From: Deltaproteobacteria bacterium
Lineage (GTDB): Bacteria; Myxococcota_A; Polyangia; DRWM01; JAAZOP01
Direction: 5' to 3'
NCBI GenBank assembly: GCA_016218815.1
Contig: JACRCX010000095.1
Span: forward strand, 1-64,000
Length of the DNA stretch: 64,000 nt
In this document: positions 27,285-35,476 of the stretch, piece by piece
How the letters are laid out: the number at the start of each line of letters is the position of its first letter
How positions within the stretch are numbered: position 1 is the first letter of the stretch
Program-made: the position numbers and the translations under genes
Notes under the pieces: model-generated
Told to the model about the DNA's origin: nothing
Databases searched by the model: none
What the model saw: the letters and a program-made list of their open reading frames with translations, nothing else

Positions 27285-28787
27285 ATGCTCGACTACATGC
27301 GCCGCAACGCCCAATCGATCGTGATCGTGTTCGTTCTGAGCATCCTCATCCTGGCCTTCATCATCGAATTCGGGCCGCAATCGAAGGGCTGCCGGGGCGA
27401 CGGCCCCGGCGCTCAGCGGTCGGCCCGGACCGTGATGACCGTGCTGGGCTACGAGGTGACGGACCTGGAGTTCGAGCTGTGGCGCGCCCACATCGCGATG
27501 CAGCCGGGCTTGCCGACCCCCGAGGGGTACGCGGCGTGCTTCGAGACCGCGTCCAGGCTCGCGATCTACGGGGCCGCGATCGGCATGGGACCCCAGCCGA
27601 CGTCCCTGGACGAGACCGAGAGCGCGGCACACTACCGCAACGCGTTCCTCCTGCGCGAGGCGCTCGTGCGCGAGGCGCAGGGCCGCGGCGTGGCAATCGA
27701 TGACGAGGAAATCAAGCGCACCCTCTCCCGCGGCCGCGTGTTCATCTTCGACCACGGCGCCTGGAAGGACCAGCTCGGCGGCATCCACTTCTGCGGCGGC
27801 GAACTGCCCCTGCGCATCGGGCTGGGGCGCGACGGCAAGCTCGACCCCAACGCCCTCCGCGCCGCCCTCCAGCAGCAGTTCCAGATGTCGGTCGATGACT
27901 TCTACGCCTTCCTGCGCCGCAACCTGCTGGCGCTCAAGATGCAGCAGCTCCTGGCGGCCGGCATCGGCGTCTCGCCGGCCGAGGTCGAGCAGGCCGTGCG
28001 GGTGGATGCCGAGACCACCGACGTGCTGATCTGGTCCATCGGCCCCTCCGTCGCCTCCGACGAGGAACAGGGCAAGATCCAGGCGCGGTTCGACGAGCTC
28101 CGGGCCGCCCTCTCCGAGGCCGACGTGGACCTCTGGCTCGCCCAGGAAAGCCACGCCAAGGATGCCGAGAAGCGGGCGCAAGAGGCCGCCGGAGCGGCCG
28201 ACGCCGGATTCGACCCCGCCCGCGGCAAGCGCGAAATCGCCCGCAGCCTGCTCGCCGTCGACCGCCTCGCCCAGGAAGCGCGCGACGCGAGCCGTCCCGT
28301 GCGCGCCCTGTTCTCGCAGCCCGGCGCCCCGCCCGGCGAGCCGCCCCCCGTCCCGGAAGGACTCGCCGTCCGCGCGCACACCGTGTCCCTCCGCCCTCTG
28401 GCTCCCCAGAGCGAGCTTCCCCCGAGCCTCCAGGGTTCGGAAGGAATCGTCGAGCGGGTGATGGCGCTGACCGAGGCCGCCCCCGTGCTGGCCGAGGACC
28501 TCGAGGACGACGCCGTGGCCGCCGGGGTCACCGATGCCTCGGGACAGCGCTATGCGCTCCGCGAGGTGCTCCTCGTCCGGCGCACCGGCCCCTGGGATCT
28601 CGACGCCCAGGTCCGGACCGCGCTGGCCGGCAAGCTCGCCGAAACCACCGCCAAACTCCTCGCCTCCAAGCGCGCGAGCCTCCTGGACGCCTGGTACGTC
28701 ACGCAGCTCTACGCCGCCCGCGCCAGCGACAACGTCGACGACGAGAAACTCACCGCGTACCTCGATTCCCTCCGCCAGGAACAGTAG
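27285..28787 (+). CDS. PpiD/SurA_N-like periplasmic folding factor
   Basis: 500 residues. The N-terminus MLDYMRRNAQSIVIVFVLSI with a single uncleaved membrane helix is the layout of PpiD (MMDSLRTRANSWIVKIILGI). The body has the SurA_N-like helical chaperone part (RTVMTVLGYEVTDLEFEL, VDDFYAFLRRNLLALKMQQL). I do not see a parvulin active site (no clear GGDLG...F or histidine pairs), so it may be a chaperone without isomerase activity. Two CXXC-free cysteines (C37, C86 area) are present. ATG has GGAGGAG nine bases upstream. It ends ten bases before the convergent dnaK. Confidence 0.7.
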   Translation: MLDYMRRNAQSIVIVFVLSILILAFIIEFGPQSKGCRGDGPGAQRSARTVMTVLGYEVTDLEFELWRAHIAMQPGLPTPEGYAACFETASRLAIYGAAIGMGPQPTSLDETESAAHYRNAFLLREALVREAQGRGVAIDDEEIKRTLSRGRVFIFDHGAWKDQLGGIHFCGGELPLRIGLGRDGKLDPNALRAALQQQFQMSVDDFYAFLRRNLLALKMQQLLAAGIGVSPAEVEQAVRVDAETTDVLIWSIGPSVASDEEQGKIQARFDELRAALSEADVDLWLAQESHAKDAEKRAQEAAGAADAGFDPARGKREIARSLLAVDRLAQEARDASRPVRALFSQPGAPPGEPPPVPEGLAVRAHTVSLRPLAPQSELPPSLQGSEGIVERVMALTEAAPVLAEDLEDDAVAAGVTDASGQRYALREVLLVRRTGPWDLDAQVRTALAGKLAETTAKLLASKRASLLDAWYVTQLYAARASDNVDDEKLTAYLDSLRQEQ

Positions 28788-28797
28788 GTAAGGGGAA

Positions 28798-30807
28798 CTA
28801 CACCCTGGACCCGGGCGGCGGGTTCTCGCCCGGTTTCGGCGTCGGCGACTTGGCCGCCCCGCCCGCGGGGGCATCGTCCAGCCCGGGCGGCGAGAGGTCG
28901 AACAGGTCCGGCGGCAGTCCCTCCGGCGCGGGCGGCGGCTGGGCCGGCTGGGCCGGCTCGGACGCCTGCCCGGTTCCGGCGTACACCGCCTCGGCGATGC
29001 GGTACGCGCTGCTCTCGAGCTGCTTGGTCGCCTCGCGCAGCTTCTCCACCGGCGCCTCCGCGAGCAGCGACTCCAGCAGCCGCACGTCGTCGTCGATCGA
29101 CTGCGCATCCTCCGCGCTCAGCAGGTGCCGGAACTCCGCCAAGGCCTTCTTCGACGTGTACAACAGCGCCTCGGCCGTGTTCTTGGCCTCCGCGCGCGCC
29201 CGGCGGAGCGAGTCCGTCGTCTTGTGCGAATCGGCCTCCTGCAGCAGCCCATCGACCTCCGCCTTCGTCAACCCGGAGGCCGCCGTGACCTGCACCGCGT
29301 GCTTGCGGCCGGTCCCCAGGTCGCGCGCCGTGACGGAGAGGATCCCGTCGGCGTCGATGTCGAACGTGACCTCGATCTGCGGGACGCCGCGCGGCGCGGG
29401 CGGGATGCCGACCAGCTCGAAGCGCGCCAGGCTCTTGTTGTCCGCCGCCATCTCGCGCTCGCCCTGCAGGATGTGCACCGGCACGAACGGCTGGTTGTCC
29501 AGGCTCGTCGTGAACACCTCGCGCTTGCGCGCCGGCACCGTCGTGTTCCGGGGGATCAACCGCGTGAACACCCCGCCGCCCGTCTCGACGCCCAGCGACA
29601 ACGGGGTGACGTCGAGCAGCAGCACCTCGCCCGTCTGGCCCTCGAGCGCCGCACCCTGGATGGCCGCGCCCGCCGCGACCACCTCGTCGGGATTGAGGCC
29701 GGCGTTCGGCGGCTTCCCGAAGTACTCCTCGACCCGCTTCCGGATGGCCGGCATCCGGGTCATGCCGCCGACGAGCAGGACGTCGTCCAGGTCGCCGGGC
29801 GCGAGGTGCGCGTCCGCCAGCGCCTGCTTGCACGGCTCGAACGTGCGGTCGATCAGGTCGGCCACGAGCTTCTCGAACTCGCTGCGCTTGAACGAGCGCG
29901 TCAGGTGCTTGGGCCCGGAGGCCCCGCCGGCGATGAAGGGCAGGTTGATCTCGGTCTCCAGCCCCGAGCTCAGCTCGTGCTTCGCCTTCTCCGCCGCCTC
30001 GCGCAGCCGCTGCAGCGCCCGCGCGTCCTGCCGCAGGTCGATGCTCTCCGCCTTCTGGAACTCGTCGGCCAACAGGTCGATCAGCCGCTGGTCGAAGTCC
30101 TCCCCGCCCAGGAACGTGTTCCCCGCCGTCGAACGCACCGTGTAGACGCCGCGCGACAGCTCGAGCACGGAGACGTCGAACGTGCCGCCGCCGAGATCAT
30201 ACACGGCGATCCGGCGCGTCTTCGCCTCCTCTTCCTTCCCCTTGCCGCCCCGGCCGAACGCCAGCGCCGCCGCCGTCGGCTCGTTGATGATCCGCCGCAC
30301 GGTGAAGCCGGCAATCCTGCCCGCGTCCTTCGTCGCCTGGCGCTGCGCATCGTCGAAGTACGCCGGACACGTGATCACCGCGTCCGTCACCTCCCCGCCG
30401 ACGTACGCCTCCGCCGCGTCCTTCAGGTAGCGCAGGACCATCGCCGAGATCTCGGCCGGCGAGCGCTCCGCCCCGTCGATCTCCACGCGCGCGTCCCCGT
30501 TCCCCGCCTCGACAATCCGGTACGGACACAGCGAACGGTGCCGCGCCACCTCCGACGAGGAATACTTGCGACCCATCAGCCGCTTCACCGCGTAGACCGT
30601 GCCCTCGGGGTTCGTCGCCGCCTGCCGCTTGGCCAGCGGTCCCACCAGCCGCTCGCCCTGCCGCGCGAACGCCACCACCGACGGGGTCGTCCGACCGCCG
30701 TCCGGGTTGGGGATCACCGTGACCCCCGTCCCCTCCAGCAGCGCAACGCAGGAGTTCGTCGTGCCGAGGTCGATCCCGACCACGCGCTTGGAGGAACCCT
30801 CGCTCAC
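28798..30807 (-). CDS. dnaK: Hsp70 chaperone DnaK
   Basis: 669 residues. ATP-dependent folding chaperone. GIDLGTTNSCVALLEG (phosphate 1), DDAQRQATKDAGRIAGF, NEPTAAALAFG, VYDLGGGTFDVSVLEL (phosphate 2) and LVGGMTRMPAIRKRVEEYFG are the Hsp70 signatures. The substrate domain contains LLLDVTPLSLGVETGGG and PFVPVHILQGEREMAADNKSL. The lid ends in a Pro/Gly-rich tail (PPAPEGLPPDLFDLSPPGLD) rather than the EEVKDKK-like tail of E. coli. Its GTG start overlaps the grpE stop (GTGA). No dnaJ is adjacent. Confidence 0.96.
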   Translation of the reverse strand: MSEGSSKRVVGIDLGTTNSCVALLEGTGVTVIPNPDGGRTTPSVVAFARQGERLVGPLAKRQAATNPEGTVYAVKRLMGRKYSSSEVARHRSLCPYRIVEAGNGDARVEIDGAERSPAEISAMVLRYLKDAAEAYVGGEVTDAVITCPAYFDDAQRQATKDAGRIAGFTVRRIINEPTAAALAFGRGGKGKEEEAKTRRIAVYDLGGGTFDVSVLELSRGVYTVRSTAGNTFLGGEDFDQRLIDLLADEFQKAESIDLRQDARALQRLREAAEKAKHELSSGLETEINLPFIAGGASGPKHLTRSFKRSEFEKLVADLIDRTFEPCKQALADAHLAPGDLDDVLLVGGMTRMPAIRKRVEEYFGKPPNAGLNPDEVVAAGAAIQGAALEGQTGEVLLLDVTPLSLGVETGGGVFTRLIPRNTTVPARKREVFTTSLDNQPFVPVHILQGEREMAADNKSLARFELVGIPPAPRGVPQIEVTFDIDADGILSVTARDLGTGRKHAVQVTAASGLTKAEVDGLLQEADSHKTTDSLRRARAEAKNTAEALLYTSKKALAEFRHLLSAEDAQSIDDDVRLLESLLAEAPVEKLREATKQLESSAYRIAEAVYAGTGQASEPAQPAQPPPAPEGLPPDLFDLSPPGLDDAPAGGAAKSPTPKPGENPPPGSRV

Positions 30808-31556
30808 CCGCCGTCTCCTTCCGGGACCTTCGCGCCGGCCGGGGGCTCATCGCCCTCTCCCGCCGGCGCCGCTTCCGTCGTCTCCTCGGCCGCGGGCGGC
30901 ACCGCCACGGGCCGCGGCGCTCGCGCCACCGTCACCAGCGCGGGACGCAGCAGCTTCTCCCCGAGGCGGTAGCCGGGCTCCAACTCCTGCACCACCGTCC
31001 CCGCGGGCGCTTCCGTCGTCTCGACCTGTCCCACCGCCTCGTGCCGCGCCGGATCGAATGCCTGCCCCACGCTCTCGAACCGCTCCAGCTTCTGCGCGGC
31101 GAAGGCGTCGAAGAAGCTCTTCACCACCAGCTTCAGGCCCTCCGCGAGCGTCGCCGCTCCCGGCAGCTCCCGCGCGTACCCCAGCGCCCGCTCGACGTTG
31201 TCGATCACCGGCAACACCGCGCGCAACGTGTCCGCCCGCGCCCGCTCGCGAACCTCGATCTCCTGCTTCGCCGCCCGCTTCCGGGCGTTGTCGAAGTCCG
31301 CCGCCATCCGCAACCAGCGATCCTTCGCCTGCGCCAGTTGCGCCCGAAGCTCGCCGACCTCCGTCTCCAGCGCCGCGATCCGCTCCTCCGGCGATGGACC
31401 TGACGGTGCCGCCGCCGTCCCCGACGCCTCCTCCTCGATCGGCACCGCCGCCTCTTCCCCGGCCCCGGATGCCGTGGCGTCCGTGCGCGAACCACCGTCG
31501 CCCCCGCCCTTGCTCGGGGTCACCGGTCCGTCATTCTGGAGGTCGCTTTCTGCCAT
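30804..31556 (-). CDS. grpE: Nucleotide exchange factor GrpE
   Basis: 250 residues. Releases ADP from DnaK. The N-terminal part is disordered and acidic, then a long coiled coil (about 55-110: EERIAALETEVGELRAQLAQAKDRWLRMAADFDNARKR is positioned here) and the C-terminal beta domain (FDPARHEAVGQVETTEAPAG, VVQELEPGYRLGEKLLRPALVTVA), with an additional acidic tail. Longer than E. coli GrpE (197). It is the first gene of a grpE-dnaK operon with a GTGA overlap. No Shine-Dalgarno sequence precedes the ATG, whereas a -10 box ends about twelve bases away, so the mRNA may have a very short leader. Confidence 0.93.
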   Translation of the reverse strand: MAESDLQNDGPVTPSKGGGDGGSRTDATASGAGEEAAVPIEEEASGTAAAPSGPSPEERIAALETEVGELRAQLAQAKDRWLRMAADFDNARKRAAKQEIEVRERARADTLRAVLPVIDNVERALGYARELPGAATLAEGLKLVVKSFFDAFAAQKLERFESVGQAFDPARHEAVGQVETTEAPAGTVVQELEPGYRLGEKLLRPALVTVARAPRPVAVPPAAEETTEAAPAGEGDEPPAGAKVPEGDGG

Positions 31557-31568
31557 CGTCGGTCGGGC

Positions 31569-31598
31569 AAAATAGCACGCGCCATACGCGATTCGCAA
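31569..31598 (-). promoter_or_regulatory. Sigma-70-like promoter for grpE-dnaK
   Basis: Minus strand TTGCGA (31598-31593), 18 bases, TATTTT (31574-31569). The predicted start at about 31562 leaves only a six-base leader. No CIRCE element and no good sigma-32 box are seen. Confidence 0.45.
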
Positions 31599-31637
31599 GC
31601 GCGGCGCGGCCGACCGCCTCGCGGAGCCGCCGGCGGG

Positions 31638-31666
31638 TTGACCGGCACGCCTCCGCCTCGTACTCT
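31638..31666 (+). promoter_or_regulatory. Sigma-70-like promoter for the Cys-rich lipoprotein
   Basis: TTGACC (31638-31643), 17 bases, TACTCT (31661-31666), about 40 bases before the ATG at 31707. Confidence 0.5.
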
Positions 31667-31706
31667 TCCGCCCGACGACGCCCAACGCAGGGCGAGGAGG
31701 TGTGGG

Positions 31707-33542
31707 ATGGATCGTTGTGCAATTCGACAGGGCCGTACCGTCGCGCTGGGCTCGATGATGGCGCTCGCGGTGGCGCTGGTGACGCCGGCTTGCGGCGGCG
31801 GAGGATCCAACCTGACGGGGGATGCCGGGGACACGGCGGGCGATGCCGAGGGCGCGACCGACACCCCGACGGACACCCCGGTCGAGACCCCGACGGACAC
31901 CCCGGCCGACCTCCCCGTGGATGTCCCCGTGGACGTCCCCGCCGACGTTCCGACCGACACCCCGACCGACACCGGGACGTGCGGGGCCCTCGGGGAGCCG
32001 TGCTGCGCCGGCGATACGTGCACGGCCGGGTCTTGCGTCGGAGGCATCTGCCGGGATTGCGGAGCGCCCGGACTGGCCTGCTGCGCCGGCCGGCTGTGCG
32101 ACGAGACGTCGGTCTGCACCGGCGGGGGGGCCGGAACCTGCGCGCGCTGCGGCGGACCGGGTGAGCCGTGCTGCACGCTGGGCGCCTGTTCGGGCGGCGG
32201 CTGCTGCGTCGGAGACCTGTGCACCGGCGCGGGCTCGACGTGCCCCGATCTCGGCGGAACCTGCCTCGACGGGAGCTGCGGCGACTGCGGCGGCGCCGGC
32301 GCCCCCTGCTGCGTCGGCGGCGAGTGCACGGCCGCGGCGACCCTCTGCCAGGGCGGCACCTGTGTGACGTGCGGCGGCGCCGGCGAGACCTGCTGCCCGG
32401 GCGACACCTGCACGTCGGCCGACCTGGCCTGCGGCATGGGCGGCACCTGCCAGGCCTGCGGCGGCGCGGGCGAGATCTGCTGCGACGGCGACACGTGCTC
32501 CGACGCCGGCACCGCCTGCTTCGGCGGCGTCTGTCGCGCTTGCGGCGGTCTCGGCGAGCCGTGCTGCGACGGCGGCGCCTGCGAGACCGGCTGCTGCGAT
32601 CCGGGCGAGTCGACCAGCATCGCCGACGGCGCCGATTGCTCGACCGGCGGCTCCTGCACCGGCGGCGCCTGCGTGCGCTGCGGCGATCCCGGCGGCACGT
32701 GCTGCGCCGGAGACACCTGCGGTGGCGGCGGCTGCTGCGTCGGCGGCTCCTGCTACGCCTCGGGCGCCGATCTTCCGACGGCGGGACAGATCTGCGCCGG
32801 GGGCACGGCGACCGCCTGCGGCGCGGACGGCGCCCTCTGCTGCCAGGACTCGACCTGCTCCGGAGCGGGAAGCTGCTGCTTCGGCGGCCTCTGCGTCGCC
32901 AACGGCGACGGCTGCGGCTTGCTCGGAACGTGCACCGACGGCGCGTGCGAGTCCGGCGGCCCCGGCGGCGGCTCGTGCGGCACCGACGGTGCGGACTGCT
33001 GCGACGGCACGCCGGGCGGCGGCGGCCCCGGCGGCGGCGGCGGCGCGAACGACTTCTGCACCACGGCCGGCCTGGCCTGCGACCCCGAGTCGCAGACCTG
33101 CCTGGACTGCGGCGGCGACGGGCAGCCGTGCTGCGAAGGCGCCCTGTGCGACGCCGGCGGCTGCTGCGACCGCTCGGACTTCGACGTCCGGACCTGCGTC
33201 GCCGACGGCAGCGACTGCTCCACCGGCGGCGCCTGCGCCGCAGGCTCCTGCGACGGCGGCACCTGCGGGCTGATCGGCCAGCCGTGCTGCGCCGGCGACC
33301 CCGACTTCTGCTCCGGCCCCTACGCGGCCTGCGCCGGCGCCGTCTGCATGGCCTGCGGCGGCCTCGACGAGCCCTGCTGCTGGTCGGCGACGGGACGCTA
33401 CTGCGGCGCCTCGTACGTCTGCGCCGGCGGCATGGGCGGCGGCCGTTGCGTCCCCTGCGGCGCCGACGCCCAGGCCTGCTGCCAGGCCTACACCTGCGAC
33501 TCCGGCCTGGCCTGCGAAGGCTTCCCGCCCGCCTGCCGCTGA
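31707..33542 (+). CDS. Cysteine-repeat lipoprotein (PCC-repeat)
   Basis: 611 residues. Lipoprotein signal ending VTPACGGGG, then a Thr-Asp-Thr-Pro / Val-Asp-Val-Pro rich tether (about 45-95). The rest is roughly fifteen units of 30-40 residues, each with a Cys-Gly-Gly or Gly-x-Pro-Cys-Cys core followed by Cys-Thr (for example CGGPGEPCCTLGACSGGGCC, CGGAGAPCCVGGECT, CGGLGEPCCDGGACETGCC). All Cys are likely paired in the oxidising periplasm or outside. Function unknown; such proteins are typical of myxobacterial surfaces. The ATG has GAGGAGG seven bases upstream. The stop is 13 bases from the convergent ABC permease. Confidence 0.85.
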   Translation: MDRCAIRQGRTVALGSMMALAVALVTPACGGGGSNLTGDAGDTAGDAEGATDTPTDTPVETPTDTPADLPVDVPVDVPADVPTDTPTDTGTCGALGEPCCAGDTCTAGSCVGGICRDCGAPGLACCAGRLCDETSVCTGGGAGTCARCGGPGEPCCTLGACSGGGCCVGDLCTGAGSTCPDLGGTCLDGSCGDCGGAGAPCCVGGECTAAATLCQGGTCVTCGGAGETCCPGDTCTSADLACGMGGTCQACGGAGEICCDGDTCSDAGTACFGGVCRACGGLGEPCCDGGACETGCCDPGESTSIADGADCSTGGSCTGGACVRCGDPGGTCCAGDTCGGGGCCVGGSCYASGADLPTAGQICAGGTATACGADGALCCQDSTCSGAGSCCFGGLCVANGDGCGLLGTCTDGACESGGPGGGSCGTDGADCCDGTPGGGGPGGGGGANDFCTTAGLACDPESQTCLDCGGDGQPCCEGALCDAGGCCDRSDFDVRTCVADGSDCSTGGACAAGSCDGGTCGLIGQPCCAGDPDFCSGPYAACAGAVCMACGGLDEPCCWSATGRYCGASYVCAGGMGGGRCVPCGADAQACCQAYTCDSGLACEGFPPACR

Positions 33543-33555
33543 CCGGCACCCCGGT

Positions 33556-34299
33556 CTACTTCATCCGGCCGAAGGAAAGACTGCCCCCCAGGACCGCCAG
33601 GGCGGCGAACGCGGCGAGGATCGCCACGTCCAGCGACAGCGGGAAGACGTTCAGGCCGAGCAACACGCCGCGCAGGGCGTCGACGGCGTACGTCACGGGA
33701 TCGACGCGCGAGAGCACCCGCAGCCAGCCCGGCACCTGGTCCAGCCGGTACAGCGCTCCGGAAAGGAAGAACAGCGGGAAGACCACGAAGGTCCCGATGA
33801 GCTGGAAGCCCTCGAGACTCTCGAAGAACGCGCCGATGCCGAGGCCGAGCGCGACGAAGGCGATCGAGGTCAGGAGCACGATGCCGGCCGCTGCCAGCAG
33901 CCCGAGCGGCGTGTAGGACACGAAGAACAGCCCCACCAGGAGCAGCACCACCGCCTGGAGCAGCGCGTCGGTGCAGCCGCCCAGGACCTTGCCGAAGAAG
34001 ATCGCCACCCGGGAGACGGGCGCCACCAGCACCGCCTTGAGCACGTCGATCTTGCGGTCCCAGATGATGTACACGCCGTAGAACATCGACGTGAACAGCG
34101 TCGCCATGATCACGATTCCGGGGAAGATGAACGCCTGGTAGTGCTCGCCGCCCACCTCGACCGTGCCGCCCACGCCCGCGCCGAACAGGAACAACCACAT
34201 CAGCGGCGAGACGATCGACGACACGACGCGCGATACCTCGCGCCGGAACACGATGAACTCCCGCCGCCACACCGCCACCACCGCGCCGAGTTCGCTCAT
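33556..34299 (-). CDS. ABC-2 type exporter permease
   Basis: 247 residues with six hydrophobic segments, the membrane subunit of a DrrB/NodJ-type exporter. IFPGIVIMATLFTSMFYGV and the coupling/ABC-2 signature region FVVFPLFFLSGALYRLDQVPGWL, followed by DPVTYAVDALRGVL, are the family features. It pairs with the ATPase directly upstream, four bases away. Probable substrates for the family are antibiotics, lipids or polysaccharides; the window gives no clue. Confidence 0.9.
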   Translation of the reverse strand: MSELGAVVAVWRREFIVFRREVSRVVSSIVSPLMWLFLFGAGVGGTVEVGGEHYQAFIFPGIVIMATLFTSMFYGVYIIWDRKIDVLKAVLVAPVSRVAIFFGKVLGGCTDALLQAVVLLLVGLFFVSYTPLGLLAAAGIVLLTSIAFVALGLGIGAFFESLEGFQLIGTFVVFPLFFLSGALYRLDQVPGWLRVLSRVDPVTYAVDALRGVLLGLNVFPLSLDVAILAAFAALAVLGGSLSFGRMK

Positions 34300-34303
34300 C
34301 GCC

Positions 34304-35284
34304 TCACCGCCTGTCCCCCTGCACGACCAGGCGCATGGCGTCGTCGAGCCACGTCCCGGTCGCGGCCTCGTCGCGGATGTGCCGGCCCGTCGAGGCCAGG
34401 AAGACGTCGTTCAGCGTCGGGCGACGGACCTCGATGGCGTCAATCGGCCCGAGCGCCGCGAGCAGCGCGGGCAGGTTCACCGACGCCCGCTCCATCGCGA
34501 TCGTCGCCCCGCCCGGCTCGAGCTGCAGCTTGCTCACGAACGGCAGCGCCCGCAGCGCCGCCTCGTCGATCCGCGCCGCCCGCACCCGGACCACGTCCCC
34601 GCCCAGGGCCGTCGTCAGCGCCTCGGGCGTGCCCTCGCGGATGATCCGCCCGCGGTCGATGATCGCGATGCGGTCGCACATCCGCTCCGCCTCCTCCATG
34701 TAGTGCGTCGTCAGCACGATCGTCGTCCCCTCGGCCTCGGCCATCGCCGCGATGTACTGCCAGATGACCTCGCGGCTCTGCGGGTCCAGGCCCAGCGTCG
34801 GCTCGTCCATGAACAGCACCCGCGGCCGGTGCAGCAGCCCGCGCGCCAGCTCCAGCCGCCGCTTCATGCCGCCCGAGTAGGTCTTGACCTGGGAGTCGGC
34901 GCGCGCCGACAGGTCGACCAGCTCCAGCAGCTCCGCGATCCGCCGCCGGCGCTCGGCCCGCGCCACGCCGTAGAGCTGCCCGCTCAGCTCGAGGTTCTCC
35001 CGGCCCGTGAGCATCCCGTCCAGCGACAGCTCCTGGAACACGATGCCGACCGAGCGGCGCACCAGCCCCGGCTCCTTCGTGATCGAGTGGCCGTCCACGA
35101 CGGCCGTGCCCGAGGTCGGACGTACCGTGGTCGTGAGCATGCCGACCGTCGTGGTCTTCCCCGCGCCGTTCGGTCCCAGCAGGCCGAACACCTCGCCCGC
35201 CTCGACCTCGAGATCGAGGGAATCCACCGCCCTCGTCTTCCCGAAGTCCCTCGTCAACTTCTCCGTCCGGATCACCGCTGTCAT
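34304..35284 (-). CDS. ABC exporter ATPase, DrrA family
   Basis: 326 residues. Walker A LLGPNGAGKTTTVGML, Q loop IVFQELSLDG, signature YSGGMKRRLELARGLL (YSGGM replaces LSGGQ, as usual in DrrA-like proteins), Walker B VLFMDEPTLGLD and switch His in LTTHYMEEAE. The C-terminal part ends with an FGE-less DrrA-type regulatory extension (RRPTLNDVFLASTGR). It powers the permease downstream. The ATG at 35284 has no Shine-Dalgarno sequence and lies seven bases after a -10 box, suggesting a leaderless mRNA. Confidence 0.93.
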   Translation of the reverse strand: MTAVIRTEKLTRDFGKTRAVDSLDLEVEAGEVFGLLGPNGAGKTTTVGMLTTTVRPTSGTAVVDGHSITKEPGLVRRSVGIVFQELSLDGMLTGRENLELSGQLYGVARAERRRRIAELLELVDLSARADSQVKTYSGGMKRRLELARGLLHRPRVLFMDEPTLGLDPQSREVIWQYIAAMAEAEGTTIVLTTHYMEEAERMCDRIAIIDRGRIIREGTPEALTTALGGDVVRVRAARIDEAALRALPFVSKLQLEPGGATIAMERASVNLPALLAALGPIDAIEVRRPTLNDVFLASTGRHIRDEAATGTWLDDAMRLVVQGDRR

Positions 35285-35291
35285 CGGCCGC

Positions 35292-35320
35292 AACGTAACG
35301 CGCAATGGGCCCGGAACCAA
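35292..35320 (-). promoter_or_regulatory. Sigma-70-like promoter for the ABC operon
   Basis: Minus strand TTGGTT (35320-35315), 17 bases, TACGTT (35297-35292). Transcription would start at or next to the ATG. Confidence 0.5.
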
Positions 35321-35407
35321 GCGGCGAACGGAATCAGGCGGTCCCTGGTCGTCGGCGGGGCCGGCCGCGGTCGGGGATTGTCGTCGCCGACTGTCGTGGC
35401 CGCCGAC

Positions 35408-35436
35408 TTGACGGCGGCCGTGCGGGAAGTCAACCT
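35408..35436 (+). promoter_or_regulatory. Possible sigma-70-like promoter
   Basis: TTGACG (35408-35413), 17 bases, CAACCT (35431-35436). TTGAC and GTCAA also form a spaced inverted repeat here. Precedes the beta-helix lipoprotein gene. Confidence 0.35.
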
Positions 35437-35476
35437 TGTGCTCGTGGGTCGGATGGAACGGCCGGAACGGAGACCG

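Noticed and set aside
31557..31706. CIRCE or sigma-32 element upstream of grpE
   Set aside because: No TTAGCACTC-N9-GAGTGCTAA and no CTTGAA/CCCAT pair could be found; only a sigma-70-like pair.
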